Assembly (NCBI GenBank): GCA_025200525.1
Contig: CM045759.1
Span: 5,518,001 to 5,582,000, forward strand
Source of the DNA: Camellia lanceoleosa
Lineage: Eukaryota > Streptophyta > Magnoliopsida > Ericales > Theaceae
Reading direction: 5' to 3'
Length of the DNA stretch: 64,000 bases
Made by a program: the position numbers and the translations under genes. Numbering within the stretch: the first letter of the stretch is position 1; each line of letters begins with the position of its first letter. This document shows, one piece after another, positions 21,913-33,580 of the stretch. Below the pieces are notes generated by a model. The model made no database searches. It saw only the letters and a list, made by a program, of their open reading frames with translations, and was not told the origin of the DNA.

Positions 21913-24900
21913 TGTGTGTGTCAATTTCCGACTACACTACCAAACAGGTACTCAGCTGGAGAACACCGGCAGAATAGATTAAACCCGAACAACCTGTCAT
22001 AGAAAGATTAGATCTCGGCGGTGGTTTGTTGTCACGACCCAAACCCGCCCCTATGGGTTTAGCACCGTAACCGGCCACTAATCCGAGATTATCGAAGGCC
22101 TGCTTAACAGTAATACAGTAAAACAGAGTACAGGGGCATGACGGAAGCCATTACAGTAAATAAACATTGTCCAATGAGCTGTGCCAGTCTGTATGCCAAA
22201 AGATTTTTCATTCATATATGCATAGACAGTACAGTACAGAACAGTATATATATATATACATAACATTCAGTGAAACAGGGACCTAATCCCTGTTTGCAGT
22301 ATAGTACAGTGCAAACATTCAGTCTATACTTTATTACAAAACAGTACGGAAGGGGAATTACTAAAGCACCCCTAAGCCTTAGCTTGACAGACTTGAACCT
22401 CGCAGTGAGGCATGGTGGTTGGCTTGACAGAACTGGGGTTAACCTTGACGCCTCTAGCTTTGATCCGATGCCTGTTCACCTACATATATATATGAGCAGT
22501 GAGCTAAAGCCCAGTGAATAACATAACGCATAAAGGGGTTAAGAATGAATGTCCATACAGTCATGAAAACAGTTCATTAAGCAATATTTCAGTTGCTCAG
22601 TACAGTAAACAGTTATATGTGGTACATCCATTAGCATAGCAGTACAGTAGCAGTAGGTCTTAAAGACCGAACAGTAATGATGGCCATCATAACAGGAAAC
22701 AGTAGTGGTTCCAACATGGGAACCCATTTGGTTAGGCAAATCCACCCGTTCATAGACCGTCGGTGGGGCTATCCGTTCATAGGTCGTCAATAGCTCATTA
22801 GCCAAATCCACCCGTTCATAGACCGTCGGTGGCAAGGAAATATCTCAAACGGTAGCAGTAATAGTAAACAGTAGTGCTAAGGATGCCACAACACAACTCA
22901 GGCTAGCGGACATACATTCATTCAGTAAACATTATCAGTTCAATAAACAGCTCAATTCAATAAACAGTTCAGTAGATAATCATTTTGAACATATCTTTAC
23001 GCAGTTGTTACTCACAGTGTTCTGGGCTATCAGTAGCTAGAGCGTCTCCTCGGAATGCCAACCCTATACAGTTAATAGATTGAACACACTCTAAGTTACA
23101 CAGTTGGGAAAGACGACAACTTAATTCCCTAATTGCCTCGGTGTGTTCTACATCTATATCCTCATTAAGATGTCTTAAACTAGGCCTAAGAATGCCTAGG
23201 ATGAAATGAGGATGCAAAGATGTGCACAGGAAACAGTTTCAGAATTTTCAGTGAAATAGGGTCCCCGTTCGAGTGCAGGTTTCCTCGCTCGAGCGGACAT
23301 GCCAACAAAGGGACCCGCTTGCTGCGTCAACTTCCTGCCGAAAGGCGTCTCACAATCCTCCGCTGAAGGCGTACATTCTCCGCCGAGCGGGCCGATGAAC
23401 AAAGGTGCAAATGCTTTGGATGCTCGCTTTTCCGCCGAGCGGATCAGTAACCTGTGAAAAATCTTTGGGAGTTGATTTCCGCCGAGCGGCACTTTCCCCG
23501 CTCGAGCGGACGACCAAAATCTGGAAATTCCAGATTTGAGTCCCAAGCTCAAAATCAAGTTTAGATGCTCCAAATTCGATCCTCTTGGGCCCATTTTCTG
23601 GAAAACATTTGTAAACTCATAGAATAACATGTTTCAAAGGTCAATTTGAGAATTCAAGGCCCAAGGGTGTTCCAATTAAACTCATTTTCAAACCCATTCT
23701 CCATGAACATGCATGAACATGCTACAAAGTGACATGCATGTGATTACATCAAATCAAAGCTTCAAATGTTTGCTCAAATGAGCTCATTTCTTCAAGAACA
23801 TGAAATTATGAACTCAAGCCTAATTATGCACATGCATGTTCAATTTTATCATGAATTCAACTCAAAACTCATTAATACACACATGCAAGCATGAAATGAG
23901 CTACAATACAACATTACAAGCCATAAATTGGCTCTAGACTTTCACTTAGCTCTAAATCATGCAAGAGTCTACAAAATTGCAAACAAGAGGGTAGTTATTC
24001 TACCTTAGGTCTTGAATTAGAGGTGAGGAAGCTTAATTTGCCAACTTATACTTCAATCTCTTCAAGATCACCAAGTTGTAGTCAAAACCCCTCTCAAATC
24101 TCTCTCTTACTCTCTAGTTTGGTGGTGAGGTAACAAGTGAGCTGAGGAAATGTTTAATCTACATGTATAAGGCTCAACATATGTGAATAAACAAAGGCCC
24201 CACTAGGTGGCAAGGTTGTAATTAAGGCAAACTCTTAAATTAGCTTTATTTAATCTAGTTTAATCATACCTAATCACATTTTAGATAATTATACCATAAA
24301 ATCAGATAAATTCTACTGATCATGAAACACTAAACGGTTTCTAATTCAGCCACCGATAAGGCCCTCAATTAGCAGTTTAAACATAAAACACGGACAGATA
24401 AATCATAGAATCAAACAGATAGAATATGCAATACAATAGATATACTCAATCAGTTCAGGTTCAATTTCAAATACCAAGATTTTATTCATCGATTATCACC
24501 ATGATCAAACCTCGCTAACGAATCAGTAATAAATCGGTCATTAATCGGTAAACGGTACGGGGGTTGTTACATTTGTCCACCCGGGGGCACTCCGACGATC
24601 AAGTCAGTTATCTCTCAAAGATAGCAAAAGTGCTTAACTCACTATTTAGAATACAAAAAGCGTACCTTAGACCCACGATGGTGCCTCTCTTTTATAGCCA
24701 ACACTGACATAATCCCAAGAAGCCTAGCTTCAATGGACTCTGGCTCAATGCTAATCCTAGACTCTCAGATAGATTGGGATAAACTCTCTAAGAGTCTTAT
24801 CTTTATCCAAACTGAAGTCCTCTCTCATTCTAGGACTCTCATCCTTTATCTGCTTATCTTAAATTCTGGTATCTTCACAGATAACCTTGGTCTAGCCGAG

Positions 24901-24996
24901 ATTATCTCGGCGTCATGACCAGGACATGTGGCACATCGGCTGGCACTTCGGTGCCACCTCGGCCTCGTGTTGTCATTCAAAAATTATGTCCCTATA
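21913..24996 (-). repeat. Left LTR of the deleted Tat-like element (split)
   Basis: Segments 21913-22029 and 24572-24996 match 29820-30322 (CAGGTACTCA, AACACCGGCAGAATAGATTA, CCACCCGGGGGCACTCCGAC). Solo LTR 2 splits it at a TTTGT site. Its last bases are CCTATA where the right LTR has CCACA. Confidence 0.8.
22030..24571 (-). mobile_element. Solo LTR 2, gypsy type
   Basis: On the plus strand it runs TGTCACGACCC to GGTTGTTACA, with TTTGT repeated at both sides (22025-22029 and 24572-24576). Its reverse complement matches solo LTR 1. It contains a decayed palindrome array (23266-23513) in which several copies read CCGCCGAGCGG instead of CCGCTCGAGCGG. No internal region. Confidence 0.87.
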
Positions 24997-26110
24997 ACTG
25001 CCCCCTAGGTTCTATTACCTCGACATCCTAAGGTGATGGAACCTATATTGTTTCTTCAATTTAGCACGTCGGCTAAGCTCGCTTTGCTCTTAATTACCGA
25101 GGTCATCATTCGTCGGCTCAATACGACCAAGACTTAATCTGTATTCACCAATGCTTCAGAACCAATAACCAAGTTTGTTTAAGTTTCTCAGCTGAGATCG
25201 TCCCCCTAGCCGAGGTCCTGCTCCATTAAATCAAGAACTCCAAGAGTTTCAACACGCGTATGAGCTGTCACGCATAGTATTTCAAACGTTTTTGCCACGC
25301 GTCTTTCTCTTACTGAGCCGTACCTGACACACGCCAGTAAGTCGCATCGCACTTGTGTGCACCATCTGACAAGCACATCGTCTTAGGCACATTAATTGCA
25401 ATTCTGCTGCCATTCCGTGTGTTTGATCAAAAATTATCCCTCTCTCCGTCTTTTCACTTTTTCACCATTATTTTCGTTCAAACTCTCTCTCTCTCTTTAA
25501 CTTTCTCAAATTTGCCATTGTTTCAAGCTCTCAAGCTCTACAACTACTCCGTTTACCTCATCCGGCGAAGTTTTTGCTGTTCTTCTCTACTTACGGCCAC
25601 CATCTGACCTCGACATACTTTACACCGGCTTCATTTTTCTTCAGTGAGTCACTATTTCCCCCTTTATCAGTCTGCGTTTTTCTTTTAAAAAACCTCGCTG
25701 CATTACTTGTTGCCATTGCCATATTGTTCACATTCTTGATTATAAATCTGTGCGTATGAATTCAATCATGTATTTGAGCATGTTTATCTTATGACTTTGC
25801 TTTTGCCCAATCCATTCTTGAGTATACACATTGGTCACACACTTGTTCATTTTGCCACTGTTTTTGGCCTCGCACTCTTGTACACACTCTGTCATAGTGT
25901 TCTTGATAGTTCATTACTTTTCTTGATTCTAAATCACATTCTTGTTTCTGTTTTCCGTGTGTTTTCCAGAATCTTGTCTTCAATTTTTGTTTCCATAGAC
26001 TTAGGTTTTGGGATTTGTTATGGAACTCTGATCCTTTAGGAAAACCTAACCTAAAACCCTTTAGATGCTCAGAAAAATTTGCCTCAGCACACGTTTTAGT
26101 TTTTAGCCAA
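24997..26110. other. Internal sequence of the deleted Tat-like element
   Basis: This lies between the left LTR and the antisense ORF. It has no clear coding frame; CT-rich stretches (about 25437-25500) resemble an untranslated leader of the plus-strand ORF. Solo LTR 3 interrupts it at 26111. Confidence 0.5.
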
Positions 26111-26730
26111 TGTAATAACCCCGATCCGTAATTAGCTACTAACCGGTAATTAAGGATCTTAATTAAGTGAATAAAATTAATTATGGGTTTATTATGTGCT
26201 TTGTAGTAATTTGTGTATATCTATCTGATTTGAAAATTATTTGTCATGATTTCTACTTTGAATATGAAATTGTTAGCCTGAATGCTTTCAGGAACCGAAT
26301 TGAGCACATGGATTGACTATTTGGAATTTTTAGAACACCATGACAAACTTGATTAAAAACTGATTCAGTTTAGTAAAATCACATGTGATTAAATTAAGCC
26401 TTAATTGGAACTATTTTTGAATAATCGAATTTTGTGCTAATCTTGAATAAATTAAGGTTACTTGTGTTGAATTAAATAATGCATGATTGGTACCTAATCT
26501 AGTCCTATTATTGACCCAAGATGAGAATTAGTGTATTATTGGGTTGAGGCATTGGTAGTGTTGGGTGTAGGGAATCAAAACCCATGTGTATGTGTGTGTT
26601 GGGTGAGTGCATGTGTATACACGTGTAGTGTGCTCAAAAGTGAGGTGTGTGTTGTATACTTTAACCGAGTGAGAGAGTCTGTGTGTCTTTCTCTTGCCTT
26701 CAAGTCCTCTGTGTTGAGGGAGTTTAGCTC

Positions 26731-26764
<34 letters not shown>

Positions 26765-28611
26765 CTCAAGGTTTAAAGAACAAGAAGGAAATTAGGAAGG
26801 CCAACTCTCATTGTTTGAAACCAAGGATCTAGGTAAGAATTCTGTGTTTAAATTCTATAGTTATTCCTCCATGCATCATGTTTTCAACTCACTTGTGGAT
26901 CATTTACATGAGATTGGAATGAGAAATGGGTTTTTGGGTTTGTAAATTAATTGCATGTGTATTCATGGTAAGACATCTCCGATTTTACTATCTTCAGTTT
27001 GAGTTTGAAATCCTTGCATGCATGTGAGTTTTGAGCATGCTCATAGTTGTGAATCCATGAATTTGTTGTTCATCATTTGCATGTTTGAGAAAAATCAAGA
27101 ACATGGTTTGAAAACCCTCAATGCATGAGCTTTTGAGTTTAAATTTGCTACATTCATGAGTTTTTGAAAAAAAAAATGTTTCAAGGGTCTTGTATTGAGG
27201 TTTTCTAAAGCTATTTTTGTGTATTTGATCAAATCATGCAAGACCCCAAGGTTTGGAGGTGGTTTGAAAGCCATTGTTGCTAAGCTTTCTGCCCAGAATT
27301 TCACAGTTGGCTCGAGCCAACATTTCGAGCTCTCTGAATTTTACACTCTGCAAAAGGCTGGCTCGAGCGAAGAAGTCTTGGCTCGAGCGAGCTCTGTTTT
27401 TTCTTTCTGCTAGCTCTAGCCAGGAAAAGCTGGCTCTAGCCACCAACTCATTTTCAGCATGTTTTCAAAAGATGTTTTAAGTGCATATCTTCACTCCCAT
27501 CTCTTTTTTAGCATTCTTAGGCATGAATTATGAGCCGTTAAAGATTAATAAGCTAAGAAATAGCATAAGTAGGTGAATTAGAAAATATGTGTTGGATCCG
27601 AGTATATGGGCAATATGAACAAGTTATGTAGCATGGAATGAATGGGAAATTAAAGTGAGAAAGCTAAGTCATATATGGTCACATGAATGAGTAATGATGA
27701 GATACGTTGTGTTATGTGCCTTTGTGATTGTAGGTCAACGTCCGAGAAGTGATTGACCATCTACGGAACCACTGTGAGTAACGTTATCGTAAAGATACGT
27801 TCATATGAAATTATGTTCCAAATGTGATATATCAAGCTATGATTTCTGAAATGAGATATGTTTCTGTGAACGAAAATCCATGTTTGAAATCTATTATGGC
27901 ATCCATAGATAGTCCCAAGTCATGGGGGACGGCATGAAAATGCGGGTCCATGACAGTTACGAGATCTCGTTAGCCACTTCATTGTGGTGATATGTGTTTA
28001 ATCGGTGTCCGGGACCGGTTACTCTAGTCGGAAGACGTTATGTGATATGTGATATGTTCTATGGAATATGCCATTATTATGTTCTGATATGAGATGACTA
28101 TGATTATGCTATGATCTGTTTTGTACATATAAAATGTTCGGATTTCGTTCACTAACCCCTTTACCTTAATGTTATTCACTGGGTTTTAGCTCACTGTTAG
28201 TATATATATGTATATAGGTGAGCATTCTGGAGTTCGAGCCTAAAGATTTTGTGGGGGACTGTGTTTCTGTTGTCAGCCAGCCTTTGTGCCTCCCATGGAG
28301 GTTCCCAATGTAACTTGTGTTGGGGCCATGTTGATTTTGTACATGTATATATATATTATGAAACTTGTTGGCTGTACTTAAGAATTTGGTAATGTGTGTG
28401 GTATAATATATGGTTGACTACTGGTTATGTAATTAAAGTTTTAAAATATACTATTTCATGTAAGTCAGCACAGCTCATTGGACAACTATAATTATGTATT
28501 TGCTTCCGCTAGCCCCTTATCATATGCTTATCTGTTCAGAGGCCTTCGGTAATCCAAAGATTACTGGCTGGTTACGATGCTAAACCTATAGGAGCGGGTT
28601 GGGTCGTGACA
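26111..28611 (+). mobile_element. Solo LTR 3, gypsy type
   Basis: It begins TGTAATAACCCC and ends GGGTCGTGACA. The flanks are GCCAA (26106-26110) and GCCGA (28612-28616), a 5-bp target duplication with one change. It contains a (GA)n run (about 26733-26762) and a small palindrome array of GGCTCGAGC and GGCTCTAGC words (27312-27441) with 20-21 base spacing. Homologous to solo LTR 1. Confidence 0.82.
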
Positions 28612-29760
28612 GCCGAGGTCCCTCAAACCTTGACAAAACACTTCCTTCTGAAATCCAACACCTCGTCCTCATAGTCGACGTCATGGGTATGTGGAGGTGG
28701 AGGGTAGACACCGCAATTAAGCTAGAATACTTCAGGCTGGAGTTTGCCATCCCTGCCGACGTTCATTTTAAGTTGGCAGGGGAGGAAGACTCCATCATGC
28801 CCAATGATGACTCTATGCCCTTCCCAGTAGTAGCCTTCGCTGAGTGTGGGCTTAGGTTCCCTCTTGACATCATTTTCCGAGAAGTCCTACACTACTACAA
28901 ACTGAACCCAATGTAGCTTGCCATTAACTCCTACTGAGTTATCAATGGTATAATTGCCTTAGCCAAAAAAGAGAATGCTAGGGTTACCCTTGCCGACATC
29001 CAATACTGTTATACCATGTGCGGCCTGAAGTCAGAAAAGGGCTATATCTACTACCTTAAGCCGAGATTTACGGAATACAAACTTGTTGCTGACCTCCCGG
29101 ACTCCAACAAGGGTGGTGGAGATGATTACTTCATCGTCTTGGGCAACTGGGAGTTCCAACCAAATGATAACCTTTACCTCTATCCCCTAAGCCGAACAGT
29201 TTTCGGAGAGGGAGGTAGTAAGAGCCCAGCGTCACCTTTACTTGCTTTCAAGTCTTTCTTACTTTGATTTTCTTTTATATGTTCTAACCTCTGTTTGTTT
29301 TGTCTTTGTAGCTCTTCCTCAGCTCCCGAAGGACTTCCGCAAAAACTTCTATCCCAGTAAAGATTTCAAGAAGCTGCTAGACTTGCCTGTTAATCAGCGC
29401 AAGGCTCCTCTGCTTCTGAATTTCATCCCAACCGCCGACGTCGATCTGTAGTCGCCGTCGAGATGGGGCTGTACCAGACGACCTTCTAGCCGACATCCCC
29501 AACTTTATCACCGCACAACCTTCGCCATCCCAGTCTCAGCCAAAGCCAAAGCCGAAAAGACTGAAAAAAGCCCAACCTAAGGCAACGGTAACTCAGATCG
29601 ACTCTGAGGACACCTTGCCGATCTCCAAAATTGCTGAGGCGGAAAAAAGCGTCTCAGCCCCCGAAAAGAGGCCCGCCGAGACTGCTCCCTCTGAATCAAC
29701 CCGGTCAAAGAAGCCGAGGTCAGAGTGTACGATAGCCTTGGGGTCCATGAAATCAGATGC
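28612..29760 (+). pseudogene. Antisense ORF of the deleted Tat-like element
   Basis: The protein fragments FAIPADVHFKLAGEEDS, FAECGLRFPLDIIFREVLHY, IQYCYTMC and VLGNWEFQPND align in order with the ORF at 41078 (FSIPDDVHLSFVADD, IAEGGVRFPLHPFLRAVLRH, IRYCYALA, VCGNWEFGEGE). This is the plant putative gypsy-type transposon protein family of unknown function. Two in-frame stops occur after 28911, a probable intron follows 29215, and a Lys/Pro/Glu-rich tail lies at about 29500-29750. The N-terminus was cut off by solo LTR 3. Confidence 0.75.
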
Positions 29761-29819
29761 CCCCGGGCTCCCTCAATTACAATTGAGGGCAAGATTAGAT
29801 TCCAGCGGAATAGATTAAG

Positions 29820-30322
29820 CCCGAACAGGTACTCAACTGGAAAACACCGGCAGAATAGATTAAGCTCAAACAACCTGTCACAGAAAGATTAAATTTCGGC
29901 GGTGGTTCGTCCACCCGGGGGCACTCCGACGATCAAGTCAGTTATCTCTCAAAGATAGCAAAAGTGCTTAACTCAATATTCAGAATAAAAAAAACGTACC
30001 TTAGACCCACGAGGGTGCCTCTCTTTTATAGGCAACATTGACCTAATCCTAATAGAAGCCTAGCTTCAGCTCAATGCTAATCCTAGACTCCCAGTTAGAT
30101 TGGGATAAACTCTCTAAGAGTCTTATCTTTATCCAAGCTGAAGTCCTCTCTCATTCTAAGACTCTCGTCCCTTATCCGCTTATCCCGGATTCCAGTATCT
30201 TCGCAGATAACTTCGGCCTAACCGAGATTATTTCGGCGTTATGACCAGAACATGTGGCACCTCAGCTGGCACTTCGGTGCTACCTCGGCCTCGTGTTGTC
30301 ATTCAAAAATTATGTCTCCACA
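29820..30322 (-). repeat. Right LTR of the deleted Tat-like element
   Basis: About 500 bp matching the split left LTR. The start is unclear because the first 30 bases of the left LTR are not recognisable here and the block GCAGAATAGATTAAGC is partly duplicated. The end GTCTCCACA meets the CATAT target duplication. Confidence 0.7.
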
Positions 30323-30827
30323 CATATAAATAATTTATTTAAAATTAGTATACATGTTCATTTAAGTAACGCTTTTGTAGAACGTTACAACTAAAATTAT
30401 TAAAATAAATAATTAGAATCATTATTTAAATTTTAAATTATTACTTTTTTTTTCTAATTTAACAATTATGTTAAATATTTTTTTTTATATTCAAAAATAC
30501 AAATAATTGAACTAAATTTTATAGAAAAAAAAAATATTTTAAAACAAATATGTTTAACTCGTGCATTGCACGGATTAACTGTTAGTTATTAAAATAAGGA
30601 AAATGCGTAAGAGTGCGAATTTGTTGAGCGCGAATAGCCCAAAATATTATCTTACCGGTAAGAGAATATGAAAAATCCTCAAAACGATGTCGTTTTAAAA
30701 TTTTCAGACGATTCGAAGGGTTAATTTTCGAACTACCAATCACTGCCCTTAAAATAAAACTTACAACAAACTTAAATACTATAACCTAGCCGTCTTCTTC
30801 TCTCTCCGAAACTCTCCCTTGTACTAA

Positions 30828-31010
30828 GGCCAAGTTTGGCATGTACTAAATAATACAAAAAGTCAAAAAGTCACTATCCTATTTAAGTCACATCATCTTA
30901 TTTAAATCACATCACCTCTCTAACACATCACATCAAATCTAATCCAAACTCAACCCATATAAACCAATAAGTCAAAAAGTACACTTTTTTAGAACATCCC
31001 AAACCAACCC
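30828..31010. mobile_element. PIF/Harbinger-like MITE, copy 2
   Basis: It runs from GGCCAAGTTTGGC to CCAAACCAACCC between TAA triplets (30825-30827 and 31011-31013). The interior is very similar to 3551-3732. The right end has diverged. Confidence 0.78.
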
Positions 31011-31013
31011 TAA

Positions 31014-31650
31014 GAATTACATGACTTCATAAGAGGAAATCTAAACCTAATTTAATAAAAACTTATTAAGTAAAAGAAATACAATTTATAATAATATAAT
31101 GCTCTTTTCTCCGTGCCGCCAAAAGTTTCTTTCATTCTCATTCTCAGTACAAAGCCATGAATCCCAATCCCTTAACAGAAAAATCAATCAAAGTTTAGGA
31201 GCACTACCAACAAATAAAGATATATCACAATATGGGTGTTTGATAAAGGCTTTTTTTTTTTATTAAAATTTATAAAAAAATAAAATAGATTAAAATAATT
31301 AATAAAATAAAATATCACATCAAATCTATAATTATTTTATTTTTTCTCTCATAAACATTACATCTAATTATAAAAAAATTCAACTATCTTCCCAAACATA
31401 AAAATTTTAGCCTACTAAAATAGTCAAAAACTAAAATAATTTACTAAAATAACAACTTTCCAAACATCACTTTCAAAATCTGGACTGTGTAAATAAGTTT
31501 AGCCAATACAGACCCAATTTCAATCTTAAAGTGGAACATAATGTTAGAACAATCTTCTATATATAAGATAATAATGTGAAACAAATCAAAATAAGTTACT
31601 TACAGAATTTATTTACCGAAATGAATAAGTACAAAAATGATCAAGTCTAG
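31014..31650. other. AT-rich intergenic DNA
   Basis: No gene seen. Poly-A/T-rich tracts at 31230-31460 could be a further decayed MITE (TGTTTGATAAAGG on the left, CCAAACATCAC on the right), but the ends do not pair well. Confidence 0.4.
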
Positions 31651-32950
31651 TGTGTGACACCCTGTCCTTAAAACAGATTCGCTTCGTTCCGGTACTTACA
31701 GATAAATGGCGTTTATCTCCCAGAATACAATGATCTTACACAGATTGTAGTAGCACTACAAACAATCTGTACGGCGAACTAGAACACGTGTTCTATACTC
31801 TCAGAAATTTTCCAAAAAATAATATGAAGAATATATATGTAAAGAGAGAGCAAAACGGGAAGAGAATTATTTTTTCTGGATGAGAAAATATGCTGGAATG
31901 ATTCTATATTTATAGGCATATATGGTGATTGTTGGGAATGACCGAATAGGTACAATTTGAACTGAACAGATATAGATTCAAATCTGTAGAGCGGAACAGG
32001 TGTAGATCGAAATGAACAAATGCAGAATTCAAAACTGTTTGAAATCTACTGGAAAATGGAACTGGAGGAGGCACTGTTTGGACAGGAAACTTGAATTTCA
32101 AACTTGGTGCAAAATTTGAATTAATTCCATCCATAAATTCAAATAATTTTCCCGCAAGAATTTTGAAAAAGATTCAAATAAATTTTGTTCGAAAAATTAA
32201 TATTAGGACTGACCTGACCCACAATCCACACCCGCGCCTGGCACTGCTCAGATTGGCCGGACGGATGGCGGCGGCAGCGTGCGCGCGTGTGTGATGGTTT
32301 GAGCCAAAACTCATTTTGTCCATAACTCATCCATTCTACAAACTTGGGGTGCCCCCTTGGGGCTCAACCCAAGTTTGTCCACCTAGAGCTTATATACTCA
32401 CATAAGCTCTCTTCAAGTTTTAATGTCGGACAACCATTTTAAGATAACCCACATTTTGACTCTTTAATTTCCCTTTCCATGAACCCAAAAATGATGTCAA
32501 ATTTCCATTCACTCATAAATGGTTTTGACGAACAGTTTGCATCGTGTGACTTACCATGCGGTAAGGAATAGAACTCATACAGTATATCACCAAGCACAGT
32601 TTAGTTCTCACTATTGTGTTTATTTTAGCCTTGAACAACTTGATCTTTCATGAGTGCTCTAGAGAATTGTAACCCTTCACAAATCTCATAGAACCGACCC
32701 AATTCACACTCACATAGGTGATTCTTATGAAGAGTATCCTGCCATACTCCACTAGGTTTACCTAGATATAAGAATCATTAAAAGTATTACTTAACCTAAA
32801 AATGCTGCAAATATCACTATTTCATCATAGAAATGGGTAGGAGTTGGACTCCCTAGTGATTCTTCTGAGTCATACACAACTCGGTTGTCCCATTGAACCT
32901 AAATCTTAGGATCTCCAGTTAACTAGGTTGGGTTTCCATTGTGGTAACTC

Positions 32951-33580
32951 TTATTTAATAGGCTTAAGTCCCATTCCCCTCGATGAATTCTCAACTATCT
33001 CTCTTGTTAATCCTTTGGTTAGTGAATCTGCTATGTTGTCTTTAGACTTCACACATTCAATGAAAATTATTCCATTAGAGAGTAGTTTTCTTACGGTGTT
33101 ATATCGACGACGAATGTGTTGTGACTTACCGTTATACATATGACTCTGTGCTCTACCTATTGCTGATTGACTATCACAATGTATGCTAATAGTAGGCACT
33201 GGTTTTGGCCACATTGGAATATCTTCAAGGAAGTGGCGAAACTATTTTGCTTCTTCCCCAGCTTTATCTAAAGCTACGAATTCTGATTTCATAGTAGACC
33301 TAGCAATGCAAGTCTGTTTGGAAGATTTTCAAGATACAACCGCACCACCAAGAGTAAAGACATACCCACTGGTGGACTTTGAGTCTCTAGTATCTGATAT
33401 CCAATTTATATCACAGTATCCTTCGAGTACTACTAGATATCTAGTATAATTGAGCCCAATGTTACAAGTAAATCTGAGGTATCTTAGATTTTTTATAATT
33501 GCTTTCCAGTGTTCTACTCTTGGATTACTCGTATATCTACTTAAAGCTATATCCGGGCGAGTGCAGTTCATCAAGTACAT
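32951..33580 (-). pseudogene. Copia RNase H fragments
   Basis: Two frames carry the copia RNase H region: [22 protein letters not shown] sequence (33329-33580) and IHCDSQSAIGRAQSHMYN followed by SKDNIADSLTKGL (32951-33214). The gap between them contains stops, so the gene is broken. Confidence 0.8.

Larger units (their letters stand above)
21913..30322 (-). mobile_element. Tat-lineage gypsy element, internally deleted
   Basis: The outer ends are TGTGTGTCAATTTCC and GTCTCCACA, flanked by the 5-bp duplication CATAT (21908-21912 and 30323-30327). A pyrimidine run right after the left LTR (ACTGCCCCCTAGG) is a minus-strand polypurine tract, so the element points left. No gag or pol is visible. 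The internal region keeps an ORF on the plus strand, opposite to the element, related to that at 41078-43155. Two solo LTRs with their own target duplications are inserted in it. Confidence 0.8.
7020..30588 (+). mobile_element. Second Helitron-like segment hosting the nested stack
   Basis: The left part (7020-7629) opens like the preceding segment (TATTATTAAAAATAATATTTG, TATGTGGCACAT). The far end at about 30555-30588 reads CGTGCATTGCACGG, a perfect small hairpin, then ATTAACTGTTAG before T. Segments 7060-7400 and 21570-21900 are similar to each other (AAATTACCCATAA, TTTACCAATTAATTTTATT), so more than one related copy is present. All large insertions between 7.6 and 30.3 kb lie inside. Coordinates of the original element are inferred. 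Confidence 0.3.

Noticed and set aside
22539..22835. Frame with repeated TVYERVDL words
   Set aside because: It derives from a short internal duplication (GACCGTCGGTGG) inside solo LTR 2.
26531..26776. Cys/Val-rich small protein ending in an Arg-Glu run
   Set aside because: It lies within solo LTR 3 and ends in a (GA)n microsatellite, so it is not a gene.
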